A stretch of DNA of 64,000 nucleotides from JACCTU01 sp963848525 (GTDB taxonomy: Bacteria; Actinomycetota; Thermoleophilia; Gaiellales; Gaiellaceae), in contig CAWKDZ010000001.1 in NCBI GenBank assembly GCA_963848525.1, positions 496,001 to 560,000 on the forward strand. The letters run 5' to 3'. The translations under genes and the position numbers were made by a program. Below the pieces are notes generated by a model that saw only the letters and a list, made by a program, of their open reading frames with translations, was not told the DNA's origin and ran no database searches. Position 1 is the stretch's first letter, and each line of letters opens with the position of its first letter. Below are positions 8,275 through 15,311 of the stretch, piece by piece.

Positions 8275-9136
8275 CCAGGTCGGCATAGGCCCGCTCCGGG
8301 TCGCCCGACAGCGCCACCGCGTCGCCCGCGAGCACGCGCCCGCCGAAGAGGACGCAGCGGACGCCCGCCTCCGCGCAGGCGCGCTGCACGACCGCGGGCG
8401 CCTTCCCCTCCCACGTCGTCTCGTCGACCGTGCCCTCGCCGGTGACGACGAGCTCGTACGCGCGCGGGTCGAAGCGCACGAGCTCGAGCACGAGCTCGGC
8501 GCCGGGGACGAGCTCCGCGCCGAGCGAGGCGAGCGCGGCGCCGAGGCCGCCCGCCGCACCCGAGCCCGGCAGGTCGCCGAACGGATGGCCGCTGAAGCGC
8601 TCCTCGAGCTCGCGCACGAGCTCCGGCGTCGCGCCCTTCTGCGGGCCGAACAGCCGCGGGGCGTCGGCGAGCTTCGTCCGCACGTCGCAGGCGACCCTCG
8701 TCGGCACGGGCAGCTCGTTCAGGACCTCGAGCAGTCCCGCGCCGGCGTCCATGTTCGCCGTGCCCCCGAGCGCGACGACCAGGGCTTGTGGCTCTGTGTT
8801 ACAAGCCGCCAGGAGCAGCTCGCCCAGCCCCCGGCTCGACGCCGCGCGAGCGTCGAGACGTTCGGGATCGAGCGGGATCGCCTGCGCGGCCTCGACGACG
8901 GCGGTGCCGTCCGCGAGCGTCAGCCACTCGGCGGCACGCGGGCGTCCGAACGCGTCGTGCACGTCCGCCGTTCGCCGCTCGCCCTCGAGCAGGTCGATCG
9001 TCCCCTCGCCGCCGTCGGCGACCGGCCGCTCGTCGCAGGCGACGCCGGCCGCGCGGAAGCCTTCGGCCAGCGCAGCCGCCGCCTCGCGCGCGCCGAGGAC
9101 GCCCTTGAGGCTAGACGGCGCTGCGAGTGCGCGCAG
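8231..9136 (-). CDS. Glycerate kinase (GarK/GlxK family), short form with probable CTG start
   Basis: About 301 residues if translation starts at CTG 9136. The start gives RALAAPSSLKGVLGAREAA, the family's N-terminal xVLVAPDxFKGxLxAxEAA motif, which no ATG/GTG start can include. A purine-rich site (GGAGGAGGAG, 9138-9147) sits just upstream. Next come ERPVADGGEGT, VALGGTANMDAGAG, ACDVRTKL with LFGPQKGATPE, PGSGAAGGLGAAL and VVTGEGTVDETTWEGKAP. It phosphorylates glycerate to 2-phosphoglycerate (or 3-phosphoglycerate in some members). Usual members have about 370-390 residues; this one lacks loops between the ADGGEGT and GGTANMD motifs. Its first 26 bp overlap the end of the glycosyltransferase gene, suggesting coupling. 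Confidence 0.85.
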   Translation of the reverse strand: MRALAAPSSLKGVLGAREAAAALAEGFRAAGVACDERPVADGGEGTIDLLEGERRTADVHDAFGRPRAAEWLTLADGTAVVEAAQAIPLDPERLDARAASSRGLGELLLAACNTEPQALVVALGGTANMDAGAGLLEVLNELPVPTRVACDVRTKLADAPRLFGPQKGATPELVRELEERFSGHPFGDLPGSGAAGGLGAALASLGAELVPGAELVLELVRFDPRAYELVVTGEGTVDETTWEGKAPAVVQRACAEAGVRCVLFGGRVLAGDAVALSGDPERAYADLVTLGTRLGRDLATS

Positions 9137-11282
9137 GCTCCTCCTCCGGCACGACGTGCAGCCGCCGCTCCTGCTCCTCCTCGGGCATCCGCTTCAGCGT
9201 CGCGAACGAGAGGCCCTCGCGGGCCAGGAAGATCAGCCCGACGCCGACGCCCACCGACATCTCGATCATCTGGAGGCCGATCCCGAACGCGAACCCGGTC
9301 GTGTACGGGACGCCGTACGAGACGAGCGGCAGCGCGACCGCGGCCTGGAGCAGGCCGAAGTTCCCCGGCCAGAACGGGAAGATCGTCGCGACGTTCATCA
9401 GCACGAGCACGAGCCCCGCGGCCGGCAGCGGCGCGTCGATCCCGAACGCCCGCATCGCCACCCAGACCGCGAGCAGCTGGAGGAACCAGCCGACGCACTG
9501 GAAGAAGATCGCGAGCGCGGCGGCCGCCGGCGAGCGCAGCACGTCGAGCCCGGCGCGCGCCATCACGAGGTACCGGCGCAGGCGCGTCAGCTCCTCGACG
9601 GCGGGCTTGCGGAGCCGCGACGTGATCAGCGCGACGACGAGCAGGATCCCGCCGATCGCGGCCGCGATCGCGATGCTCGTCAGCGCCCAGTCGGGGATCT
9701 TCGCCGTCAGGAGCACGTAGACGACGAGCAGCATCGCCGGCACGACGTCGAAGAGCCGGTGCGTGAAGACGGTGCCGAACAGCGTCGCGGTGTAGCCGCG
9801 GCCGCGCTCGAGCCTCCGGCGCAGGACGGCGACCCGCGCGAGCTCGCCCGTGCGTGCCGGGAGCACCGCGTTGCCGAGCAGCCCGACCGCGAACGCCGAG
9901 AAGATGTGCATGAACGGCAGCGGCGGGACCGCCTGGCGCAGGACCGCGCGCCACGCGAGCGCGCGCGCGAGCACCGACAGGAGGTTGAGCGCGAGCGCCG
10001 CGAGGACCCAGCGCCAGGTCACCGCCTCGAACGCGTCCAGCACGAGCCCCCAGTCGGGCCCGCGCCACCAGAGCATCACGCCGACCAGGGCGCAGAACGC
10101 GACGGCGATCAGCCCCTGCGTCCAGGGATTGCGCGGCAGGTACCTCACACGCGCACTCGCCACGCGCCCGGTGACCAGCTCGTAGATCCCGAGCAGCCGC
10201 CGCGCGATCTTGTCCCACGAGTACTCCTCTTCGGCCAGCTCGCGCGCGGCGGCTCCCAGCGCCTGCCGGCGCGGCTCGTCCTCGAGCAGCGCGGCGAGCG
10301 CCTGCACGAGCGCGGCGGGGTCGCCGGGCGGGACCGTGAAGCTCGTCTCGGGCGTCGTCACGTCGCGGTAGCCGGGGATGTCGGACGCGACGACGGGGAG
10401 CGCGCACGCGAACGCGCGCGTCAGGACCATCCCGAAGCTCTCGCCCCCGAGCGACGGCGCCACGAGCGCCTTGGCCGCCAGCAGCTCGGCGGTCAGCTCG
10501 TCCTGGTCGAGGAAGCCGAGCACGTCGACGCCCTCGAACGAGACCCTCAGTCGGCGCTGCAGCAGACCGACCGCGAGCGGGTCGGCGCCGACGACCCGCA
10601 GGCGCGCGCCCGTCGCGCGATGCACCTCGGGCCACGCGCGCAGGAGCACTTGGAGCCCCTTGCGCGGCTCGTGCCGCCCGACGAAGACGATCCGGTGCTC
10701 GCGGCCGCCGGGATCGGCTTCCGGCGGGATCAGCACCCCGTTGGGGACGATCTCGTACGCGCCGGGCAGCCAGCGCGCGGCCGAGTCGCGCGCCTGCTCG
10801 GAGACCGCAATGCGGTGGTCGATCCGGTCCATCAGGTAGCCCCAGACCGGGACGGCGGGCCGCAGCCAGCCCAGGTTGCCGGACGCATGGAAGGTCGCGA
10901 CGATCGGACACCGCGCCATCGCCAGGGTCGCCGTGCAGATCGCCGGTGTCATCGGCTCGTGCAGGTGCACCACGTCGAAGCGCTCTCGCTCGAGCGCGCG
11001 CTTGACCCGCGGCACCGTCCTCGGGCTGAGGACGATGTTGGGGAGCGAGCCGTTCGCCGGCACGATCACCGAACGGCCGACGGGGATCACGTCGTCCGGC
11101 GGCAGTCCGTGGCGGCCGAGCCGGGGGTGGAGCACGCGCGTGAAGCTGCCCGGCGGGTCGTTGCCCATGATCGTGCGGACGTCGACGCCGAGCGAGCGGA
11201 GCGCGTCCGCCTGGAGCTCCGCGTGCTCGACCACCGCGCCCCAGAACGACCAGGAGTACGGGACGACGATCCCGACCTTCAC
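9111..11282 (-). CDS. Glycosyltransferase (GT4) fused to a lysylphosphatidylglycerol-synthase-like flippase domain
   Basis: 723 residues from GTG 11282. Residues ~1-380 are a GT4 family glycosyltransferase: KVGIVVPYSWSFWGAVVEHA, then VVHLHEPMTP, FVGRHEPRKGLQVLLRAWPE and the nucleotide-sugar end motif GESFGMVLTRAFACALPVVA. This layout resembles the PimA/PimB mannosyltransferases. Residues ~410-700 hold seven or eight hydrophobic segments matching the UPF0104/AglD-like TM domain (ALAWRAVLRQ, GLLGNAVLPARTGELARV, FPFWPGNFGLLQAAV). It likely transfers a sugar to a membrane lipid and may help move it. The two parts are in one clean frame, so this is a real fusion. It is followed by overlapping glycerate kinase. 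Confidence 0.85.
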   Translation of the reverse strand: MKVGIVVPYSWSFWGAVVEHAELQADALRSLGVDVRTIMGNDPPGSFTRVLHPRLGRHGLPPDDVIPVGRSVIVPANGSLPNIVLSPRTVPRVKRALERERFDVVHLHEPMTPAICTATLAMARCPIVATFHASGNLGWLRPAVPVWGYLMDRIDHRIAVSEQARDSAARWLPGAYEIVPNGVLIPPEADPGGREHRIVFVGRHEPRKGLQVLLRAWPEVHRATGARLRVVGADPLAVGLLQRRLRVSFEGVDVLGFLDQDELTAELLAAKALVAPSLGGESFGMVLTRAFACALPVVASDIPGYRDVTTPETSFTVPPGDPAALVQALAALLEDEPRRQALGAAARELAEEEYSWDKIARRLLGIYELVTGRVASARVRYLPRNPWTQGLIAVAFCALVGVMLWWRGPDWGLVLDAFEAVTWRWVLAALALNLLSVLARALAWRAVLRQAVPPLPFMHIFSAFAVGLLGNAVLPARTGELARVAVLRRRLERGRGYTATLFGTVFTHRLFDVVPAMLLVVYVLLTAKIPDWALTSIAIAAAIGGILLVVALITSRLRKPAVEELTRLRRYLVMARAGLDVLRSPAAAALAIFFQCVGWFLQLLAVWVAMRAFGIDAPLPAAGLVLVLMNVATIFPFWPGNFGLLQAAVALPLVSYGVPYTTGFAFGIGLQMIEMSVGVGVGLIFLAREGLSFATLKRMPEEEQERRLHVVPEEEPARTRSAV
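9138..9147 (-). promoter_or_regulatory. Shine-Dalgarno-like site for the glycerate kinase CTG start
   Basis: GGAGGAGGAG on the minus strand lies immediately before the proposed CTG start at 9136, inside the 3' end of the upstream gene. No ATG, GTG or TTG in this frame lies in the next ~30 bases upstream. Confidence 0.45.
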
Positions 11283-11308
11283 GCGGCCAGCATAGGGGGA
11301 GGCAAGGC

Positions 11309-11355
11309 GGAGCCGGCGGTGCCGCAAGGTAAGTCCCCAGTCCCCCGCCGGCTCC
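11309..11355. repeat. Perfect 11-bp inverted repeat in the glycosyltransferase leader
   Basis: GGAGCCGGCGG at 11309-11319 pairs with CCGCCGGCTCC at 11345-11355, leaving a 25-base loop. It lies 27 bp upstream of the GTG 11282 start, inside the 255-bp gap between the divergent glycosyltransferase and adenosine deaminase genes. It could be an untranslated-leader hairpin or attenuator. I could not match it to a known riboswitch. Confidence 0.45.
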
Positions 11356-11537
11356 ACCGACTATTCGCCGGACGACGCGGATCGGTTTGCCGCGACGATC
11401 TACACAGAAGTGGGAGCCGGGCGACGCCTGAGCGTCAGTCCCGGGACGCCGCCCGCTACCCGCCCGGAGTGTGCCACGCCTCTGCGCTGTTTGCGGCCGA
11501 TTTGCTCGGGTTTTACACGGCTGCGTAGACTCGGACC

Positions 11538-12554
11538 GTGTTCGACGAGGGCCTCGCCGAGCTCCACACGCACCTGGGCGGCTCGGTCGCGTCGGACATC
11601 CTCTGGAGCCTCGCGCACGAGCAGGGGATCGCACTCCCCGTCAAGGACTACTGGGAGTTCGACCGGCTCGTCACGGTCAGCGACCCGCGCGGCGTCGCGA
11701 ACCTCGACGCGCTCGACGGGATCTACCACTGGACGGAGCTGATCCAGTCGTCGCCGTTGGCGGTCGAGCGCTCCGTGCACGCGGCGATCGGCGGCGCCTA
11801 CCGCTCGCAGGGGATCACGACGCTCGAGCTCCGCTTCAACCCGATGAAGCGAAACCGCGGCGGCGAGCGCGACCTCGACCACATCATCCTCGCCGCGATC
11901 CGCGGCCTCGACCGCGCCTCGATCGAGTACCCGCAGGTGCGCGCCGGGCTGATCCTGATGATGGACCGGACGTTCAGCGCCGAGCTGAACGCGATCGTCG
12001 TCGAGAAGGCGATCGGCTGGGCGCCGCGCGGGGTCGTCGGGGTCGACATCGCCGGCCCGCGCCCGGGCGGTGCGCGCTACGACTACACGCAGGTCGCGCC
12101 GATGGTCGAGACCGCGCGCGAGGCGGGCCTCGGCGTCACGATCCACGTCGGCGAGGAGGGCGGCGACGTCGGGCGCGAGGAGATCGCCGAGGTCGTCGAG
12201 GTGCTGCGGCCCGACCGGATCGGCCACGGCATCCTCGCCGCCGGCGACCCCGAGCTGATGGCCGCGCTGCGCGAGCGGGAGATCGTGCTCGAGATCTGCC
12301 CCACCTCGAACCTGCTGACGAAGGCGCTGGCCGACGAGGCGGCGGTCCGCGAGACGTTCCGGGCGTTCGTCGACGCCGGCGTTGCGTTCACGATCGCGAC
12401 CGACGGGCCGGAGATGATGCGGACGCATCTCCGCGACGAGTTCGAGCTCCTGCTCCGGATCGGCGCGCTCGATGAGGACGAGGCTCGAGAGGCGAACGCG
12501 AGAGGACATGAGGCCGCGTTCGTTCACGCAGGGCGCGTCGGTTCCCGCGCTTAA
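11538..12554 (+). CDS. add: Adenosine deaminase family protein
   Basis: 338 residues from GTG 11538. Catalytic landmarks are in the right order: ELHTHLGGS near residue 10 (two metal-binding His), TIHVGEEG near residue 200 (metal His and proton-shuttle Glu), RIGHGI, CPTSNLLT, and FTIATDGPEMM near 295 (metal Asp). It hydrolyses adenosine or a related aminated purine to the inosine form in purine salvage. The TDGPEMM ending rather than TDDP suggests it may belong to an adenosine-deaminase-like subgroup. The 3' end is partly repeated just downstream (12596-12684), and the last codons here (GRVGSRA) may not be the ancestral ones. Confidence 0.85.
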   Translation: MFDEGLAELHTHLGGSVASDILWSLAHEQGIALPVKDYWEFDRLVTVSDPRGVANLDALDGIYHWTELIQSSPLAVERSVHAAIGGAYRSQGITTLELRFNPMKRNRGGERDLDHIILAAIRGLDRASIEYPQVRAGLILMMDRTFSAELNAIVVEKAIGWAPRGVVGVDIAGPRPGGARYDYTQVAPMVETAREAGLGVTIHVGEEGGDVGREEIAEVVEVLRPDRIGHGILAAGDPELMAALREREIVLEICPTSNLLTKALADEAAVRETFRAFVDAGVAFTIATDGPEMMRTHLRDEFELLLRIGALDEDEAREANARGHEAAFVHAGRVGSRA

Positions 12555-12595
12555 CCGAAACGCAAGACTTCACACCGCGGGAGATCCCTGGTTCG

Positions 12596-12684
12596 CGCTT
12601 GATGAGGACGAGGTGCGCGAGGCGAATGCACGCGGCCATGAGGTGGCGTTCGCCAGCCCCCGGCGGGTGCGCGAGCGGGCGTAA
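12596..12684 (+). pseudogene. Duplicated adenosine-deaminase C-terminal fragment
   Basis: The frame ALDEDEVREANARGHEVAF here repeats the adenosine deaminase tail at 12466-12554 (ALDEDEAREANARGHEAAF), in the same orientation and ending in TAA at the matching place. About 20 of 28 residues agree. The rest of the gene is absent, so it cannot encode an enzyme. Only about 40 bp separate the two copies. It may be the remnant of a second deaminase copy that was lost by deletion. Confidence 0.6.
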
Positions 12685-12746
12685 CGACGAGAAATACGCC
12701 CTTCGGATAATGGTTTCCACGCTATGCCGCTGGCAAGCTCGGCGTC

Positions 12747-13086
12747 ATGCCGCAGGTCCTCAACGATCAACCCGTTGACCTGACGGAACGTCAGCGCCAG
12801 GTCGATGCTGATGATTGCGGCCGGTTGCTCCAACGAGGAGGTCGGAGCGCGACTCGGGATCTCGCCACGCACCGCGAAGGCGCACTGCGATGTGCTTAGG
12901 CAGAAGCTCGGCGTCCCGCGCCGGCGTCAAATCCCCGCCGCGTACCGAGCCCTACGGGCGATGACCCCCTCGCGCAAGGTCTCGGCGCGCGAGTTCCGCG
13001 CGCCGGGGGCTGACGGCAAGCCGCGGTCCGGACAGGTGCGGGCCTCGGTGGGGCCCCGGGATAGCACCTCCGTGACGCGACCGTAG
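12747..13086 (+). pseudogene. Frameshifted LuxR-type DNA-binding protein
   Basis: From ATG 12747 the frame gives PVDLTERQRQV, the start of a LuxR-type helix-turn-helix. The next frame continues it at once with MLMIAAGCSNEEVGARLGIS and PRTAKAHCDVLRQKLGV. Removing one base near 12804 restores a canonical LTERQRxVxxLIAAGxSNEEIAxxLxIS domain. There is no receiver domain, so the intact gene would be a short stand-alone regulator like the one at 16986. The C-terminal ~40 residues after the domain are of unknown type. It is either a decaying gene or a base-call error. Confidence 0.65.
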
Positions 13087-13113
13087 AGACGACGGAGGGC
13101 TCCCCGGAACTCT

Positions 13114-13374
13114 ATGGAGCGGGTCGTCTTGAGCGGACTGATGCCGGATCGGCCTCACCTATTGAGCGGCCGGCAACGGGTCTTCGAGTCAATCCGCTCG
13201 GATGATCCTGGTTCGCGCCTAGGCTTGGCAAGACGACTGCATCGTCAGTGGCTCTACAGCGACCCGGAGTGGGCACTCGCACTGCGAATCCGCGAGGACT
13301 GGAATATCACGGACGCTTGGGTCGGCATTACCACGTGGCGTCCGGCAGCAGATCGGCTGGAGAACTTCGTGTAA
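13114..13374 (+). CDS. Small hypothetical protein
   Basis: 86 residues from ATG 13114. It contains LHRQWLYSDPEWALALRIRE and a C-terminal DAWVGITTWRPAADRLENF, with a protein-like mix of residues and no low-complexity bias. It has no recognisable family, signal peptide or membrane segment. It lies in a stretch where all neighbours are broken, so it could be a surviving gene or one more fragment. Confidence 0.4.
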   Translation: MERVVLSGLMPDRPHLLSGRQRVFESIRSDDPGSRLGLARRLHRQWLYSDPEWALALRIREDWNITDAWVGITTWRPAADRLENFV

Positions 13375-13379
13375 CGCCT

Positions 13380-13769
13380 ATGTCGAGCCGGGCAGACAAG
13401 CAGGGGCCGTTCCACACGCACCACGCCAACGAGGAGTGGGTGATCGTCCCTCCGCGGCGAGCCCACGCTTCGCACGCACGAGGGCGAGCAGGTGCTGCGC
13501 GAGGGTGACGTGGTCGCCTTCCCCCGCGGCAAGGAGGGCGCACACCAGATCCGCAACGACACGGACGCGCCGATCCGTGTCCTCGGGTAAAGCCGTACCG
13601 CTCAGCAAGCTAGTTAGCCAAGCAAGGGGATGCTCGGCGACGCTGATCGCGCCGGACATCGTCGAGCTACCGTCGACACCGGCAAGATCGGCGCGCGCAG
13701 CGTCGCCGGCGATCGGATCATGTTCGCCCGCCCGGGCCAGAGCTCGACTACTGGGAGGGAGAGGACTGA
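13380..13769 (+). pseudogene. Degraded cupin-domain protein with several frameshifts
   Basis: The pieces line up as one cupin protein read across three frames. From ATG 13380 comes GPFHTHHANEEWVIV. After a one-base gain near 13449 follows RGEPTLRTHEGEQVLREGDV and VAFPRGKEGAHQIRNDTDAP. Then come IAPDIVE (13643), DTGKIGARSVAGDRIMFARP (13675) and finally PELDYWEGED (13737), ending in TGA at 13767. The paired His and the GDVVAFPRG turn are cupin landmarks. Frames run 0, +1, +2, +1, 0. With at least four shifts of both signs this looks like a truly decayed gene. Confidence 0.7.
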
Positions 13770-13869
13770 GTAGCGCGCCGCCCGATGCTCTGGCTCCGCC
13801 CGGCGTCGGCTCACCGCGGCTCTCGCGTCCGTTCAACCTCTCGACCGACCAAGCGAAACGAGCAGCGAC

Positions 13870-14190
13870 GCCAGTCTCGACGTGCGAGACCTTCGAGCGC
13901 GTGTTCCCGGGCGAGGCGCTCTCGGTCGCGCTCCGCGCGGTGAGGTCGACTCCGACGAGTACGCGAAGTGGCGCGCCACGCGCAACCTGCTCTCGCACCG
14001 TGCGGCGCCCGGCCGCAGGTTCGCGATCAACCTGCCCGAGGACAAGGCGGTGCGCTCCGCAGCGTGGCTCGGGCTCAACATCACCGAGCGGCACAACCGC
14101 CGAACGGCTCGCCTGGCTAAACGCGGCGACGAGCTCGCTGGTCGAGGCTGCCGACGCCTTCGCGAATGTGTCAGGCCACACCAGGGCAAC
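13870..14190 (+). pseudogene. Degraded hypothetical gene
   Basis: Fragments in different frames seem to belong to one protein: CETFERVFPGEALSVALRA (from about 13880), then SDEYAKWRATRNLLSHRAAP and FAINLPEDKAVRSAAWLGLN in the next frame. After a one-base gain near 14097 follows TTAERLAWLNAATSSLVEAA. The RATRNLLSHR part recalls small helical proteins of unknown function with a conserved His-Arg pair. No start can be chosen. The ends are approximate. Confidence 0.45.
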
Positions 14191-14373
14191 ACCGTGTTCT
14201 TCACAGAGCTCGACCCACGTCGGATCGTCGGGTTCCGCCTCACACACGAGAACCGGCACGACGTCGTCGCGCGAAGGCCAAGCCGAGTCACGCCGTAGGA
14301 CGCGCCCAAGCCAGAAGCGGTCCAAGCGCTCACGGGCGCAGGGTCGCGAACTATCCGGGCTACTTTAGGAGAC

Positions 14374-14939
14374 GTGCTGAAGATGAAGAGGCTCGCGCTT
14401 GCGCTATTTCTGGCTCTGAGCCTTGCCGGATCAGCTCTAGCTGCGAACCGTCCCGACCCTCGCCTTGATGCGGTTTCCGCCGAGGTCGCGGGCAAGCCGG
14501 TGCGCATGCACTGCGAAGATGACTCGGCTGCGTGGATGGTTCTGGAGGCACGCTATGGGGGTCCGGGGCCTGTGCTCGGAATTGCTGACACTAGAAATGC
14601 GACCGCTTACCTTAGCCCGAGCGTCTGCACGTCTCTGCATGCTGCCCTAATACAAGCCCGCTGTCTCTTGGAATCGACCATGGAAGGGCGCTACTCACCT
14701 TGATCCATGAAGCAGTGCATCTGCGCGGAGGGGAATACTCGGACTGCAATTGGCGCGCCGGCGATTGGTCCTGCGAGGCGCGCACCAGTGTGAAGGCCTA
14801 CAGACTAGTGCCCCGTACATCGAGAGGCTCGTTTGGCATTCCGCAGTACAAGCCACAGGTGACAACGCGAGTCGGAAGCGGGCAGGTGAACGGCAATCTC
14901 GTACGGCGCAGGTGGCAATCAGAACGCGCTACCAAGTGA
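14374..14939 (+). pseudogene. Frameshifted secreted HExxH (zincin-like) protein
   Basis: The ORF from 14374 starts with a clear signal peptide (LKMKRLALALFLALSLAGSA) and runs to TGA 14703. The adjacent frame carries TSPLSLGIDHGRALLTLIHE and AVHLRGGEYSDCN and continues to 14939, which looks like the second half of the same protein. Loss of one base near 14650 would explain the switch. LIHEAVH is an HExxH motif, the zinc site of many metallopeptidases, but a third ligand is not obvious. GC content is lower than in the flanks, so it may have been acquired. Confidence 0.6.
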
Positions 14940-14945
14940 TTCATC

Positions 14946-15311
14946 CGGTCTTGACAGAGTCTGGTGGGGAGGTACGTCGCTCCCAAGCGTCTGTGCATAC
15001 GGCGCCTCCTGCGCTTAGGCTCGGGCGGACGGGGCCGAGCCTTACGTCTCGAGCGGCGTGTACTTCGGAAGCGAGCACCCGGGTCGAGTGGCTCGTGCGG
15101 GCAGACGTAGGACCTCTCGCGGCCTGAGCATGCAAACCGGCGATTTCGTCGCGGGCGGCTGACCGGAGGCAGCACGCAGACCCTTCACAGGGGCGAGCGA
15201 AGGTGCACGTTAGGCCCGTCCGTGGGAACTCGGCGACTGTGAACCGAGGCTGTCGCGCTTGCGAGAGCGCGGGCTAGACAGCCGCTGCTACTGGCGTAGA
15301 AGCGGCCGGCG
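14946..15311. other. Non-coding stretch of 366 bp
   Basis: I see no convincing gene on either strand. The short frames here have no start context and no family resemblance. The only structure is an inverted repeat (AGGCTCGG 15016-15023 with CCGAGCCT 15034-15041). It may act as a terminator for the broken gene to the left, but no T-tract follows. Confidence 0.4.

Noticed and set aside
8430..11528. A very long plus-strand open frame (about 1,000 codons) across the glycosyltransferase and glycerate kinase genes
   Set aside because: It is an antisense shadow: Arg/Pro/Ser-rich, without domains, and exactly opposite two well-supported genes.
11283..11537. A c-di-GMP or c-di-AMP riboswitch before the glycosyltransferase, because of a GGCAAACC stretch on the minus strand
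   Set aside because: The other conserved blocks of either class are missing and the pairing does not fit; I kept only the inverted repeat.
14160..14325. A minus-strand protein-like reading (VPVLVCEAEPDDPTWVELCE)
   Set aside because: It has no start context or continuation and lies opposite a decayed plus-strand gene; too short to support.
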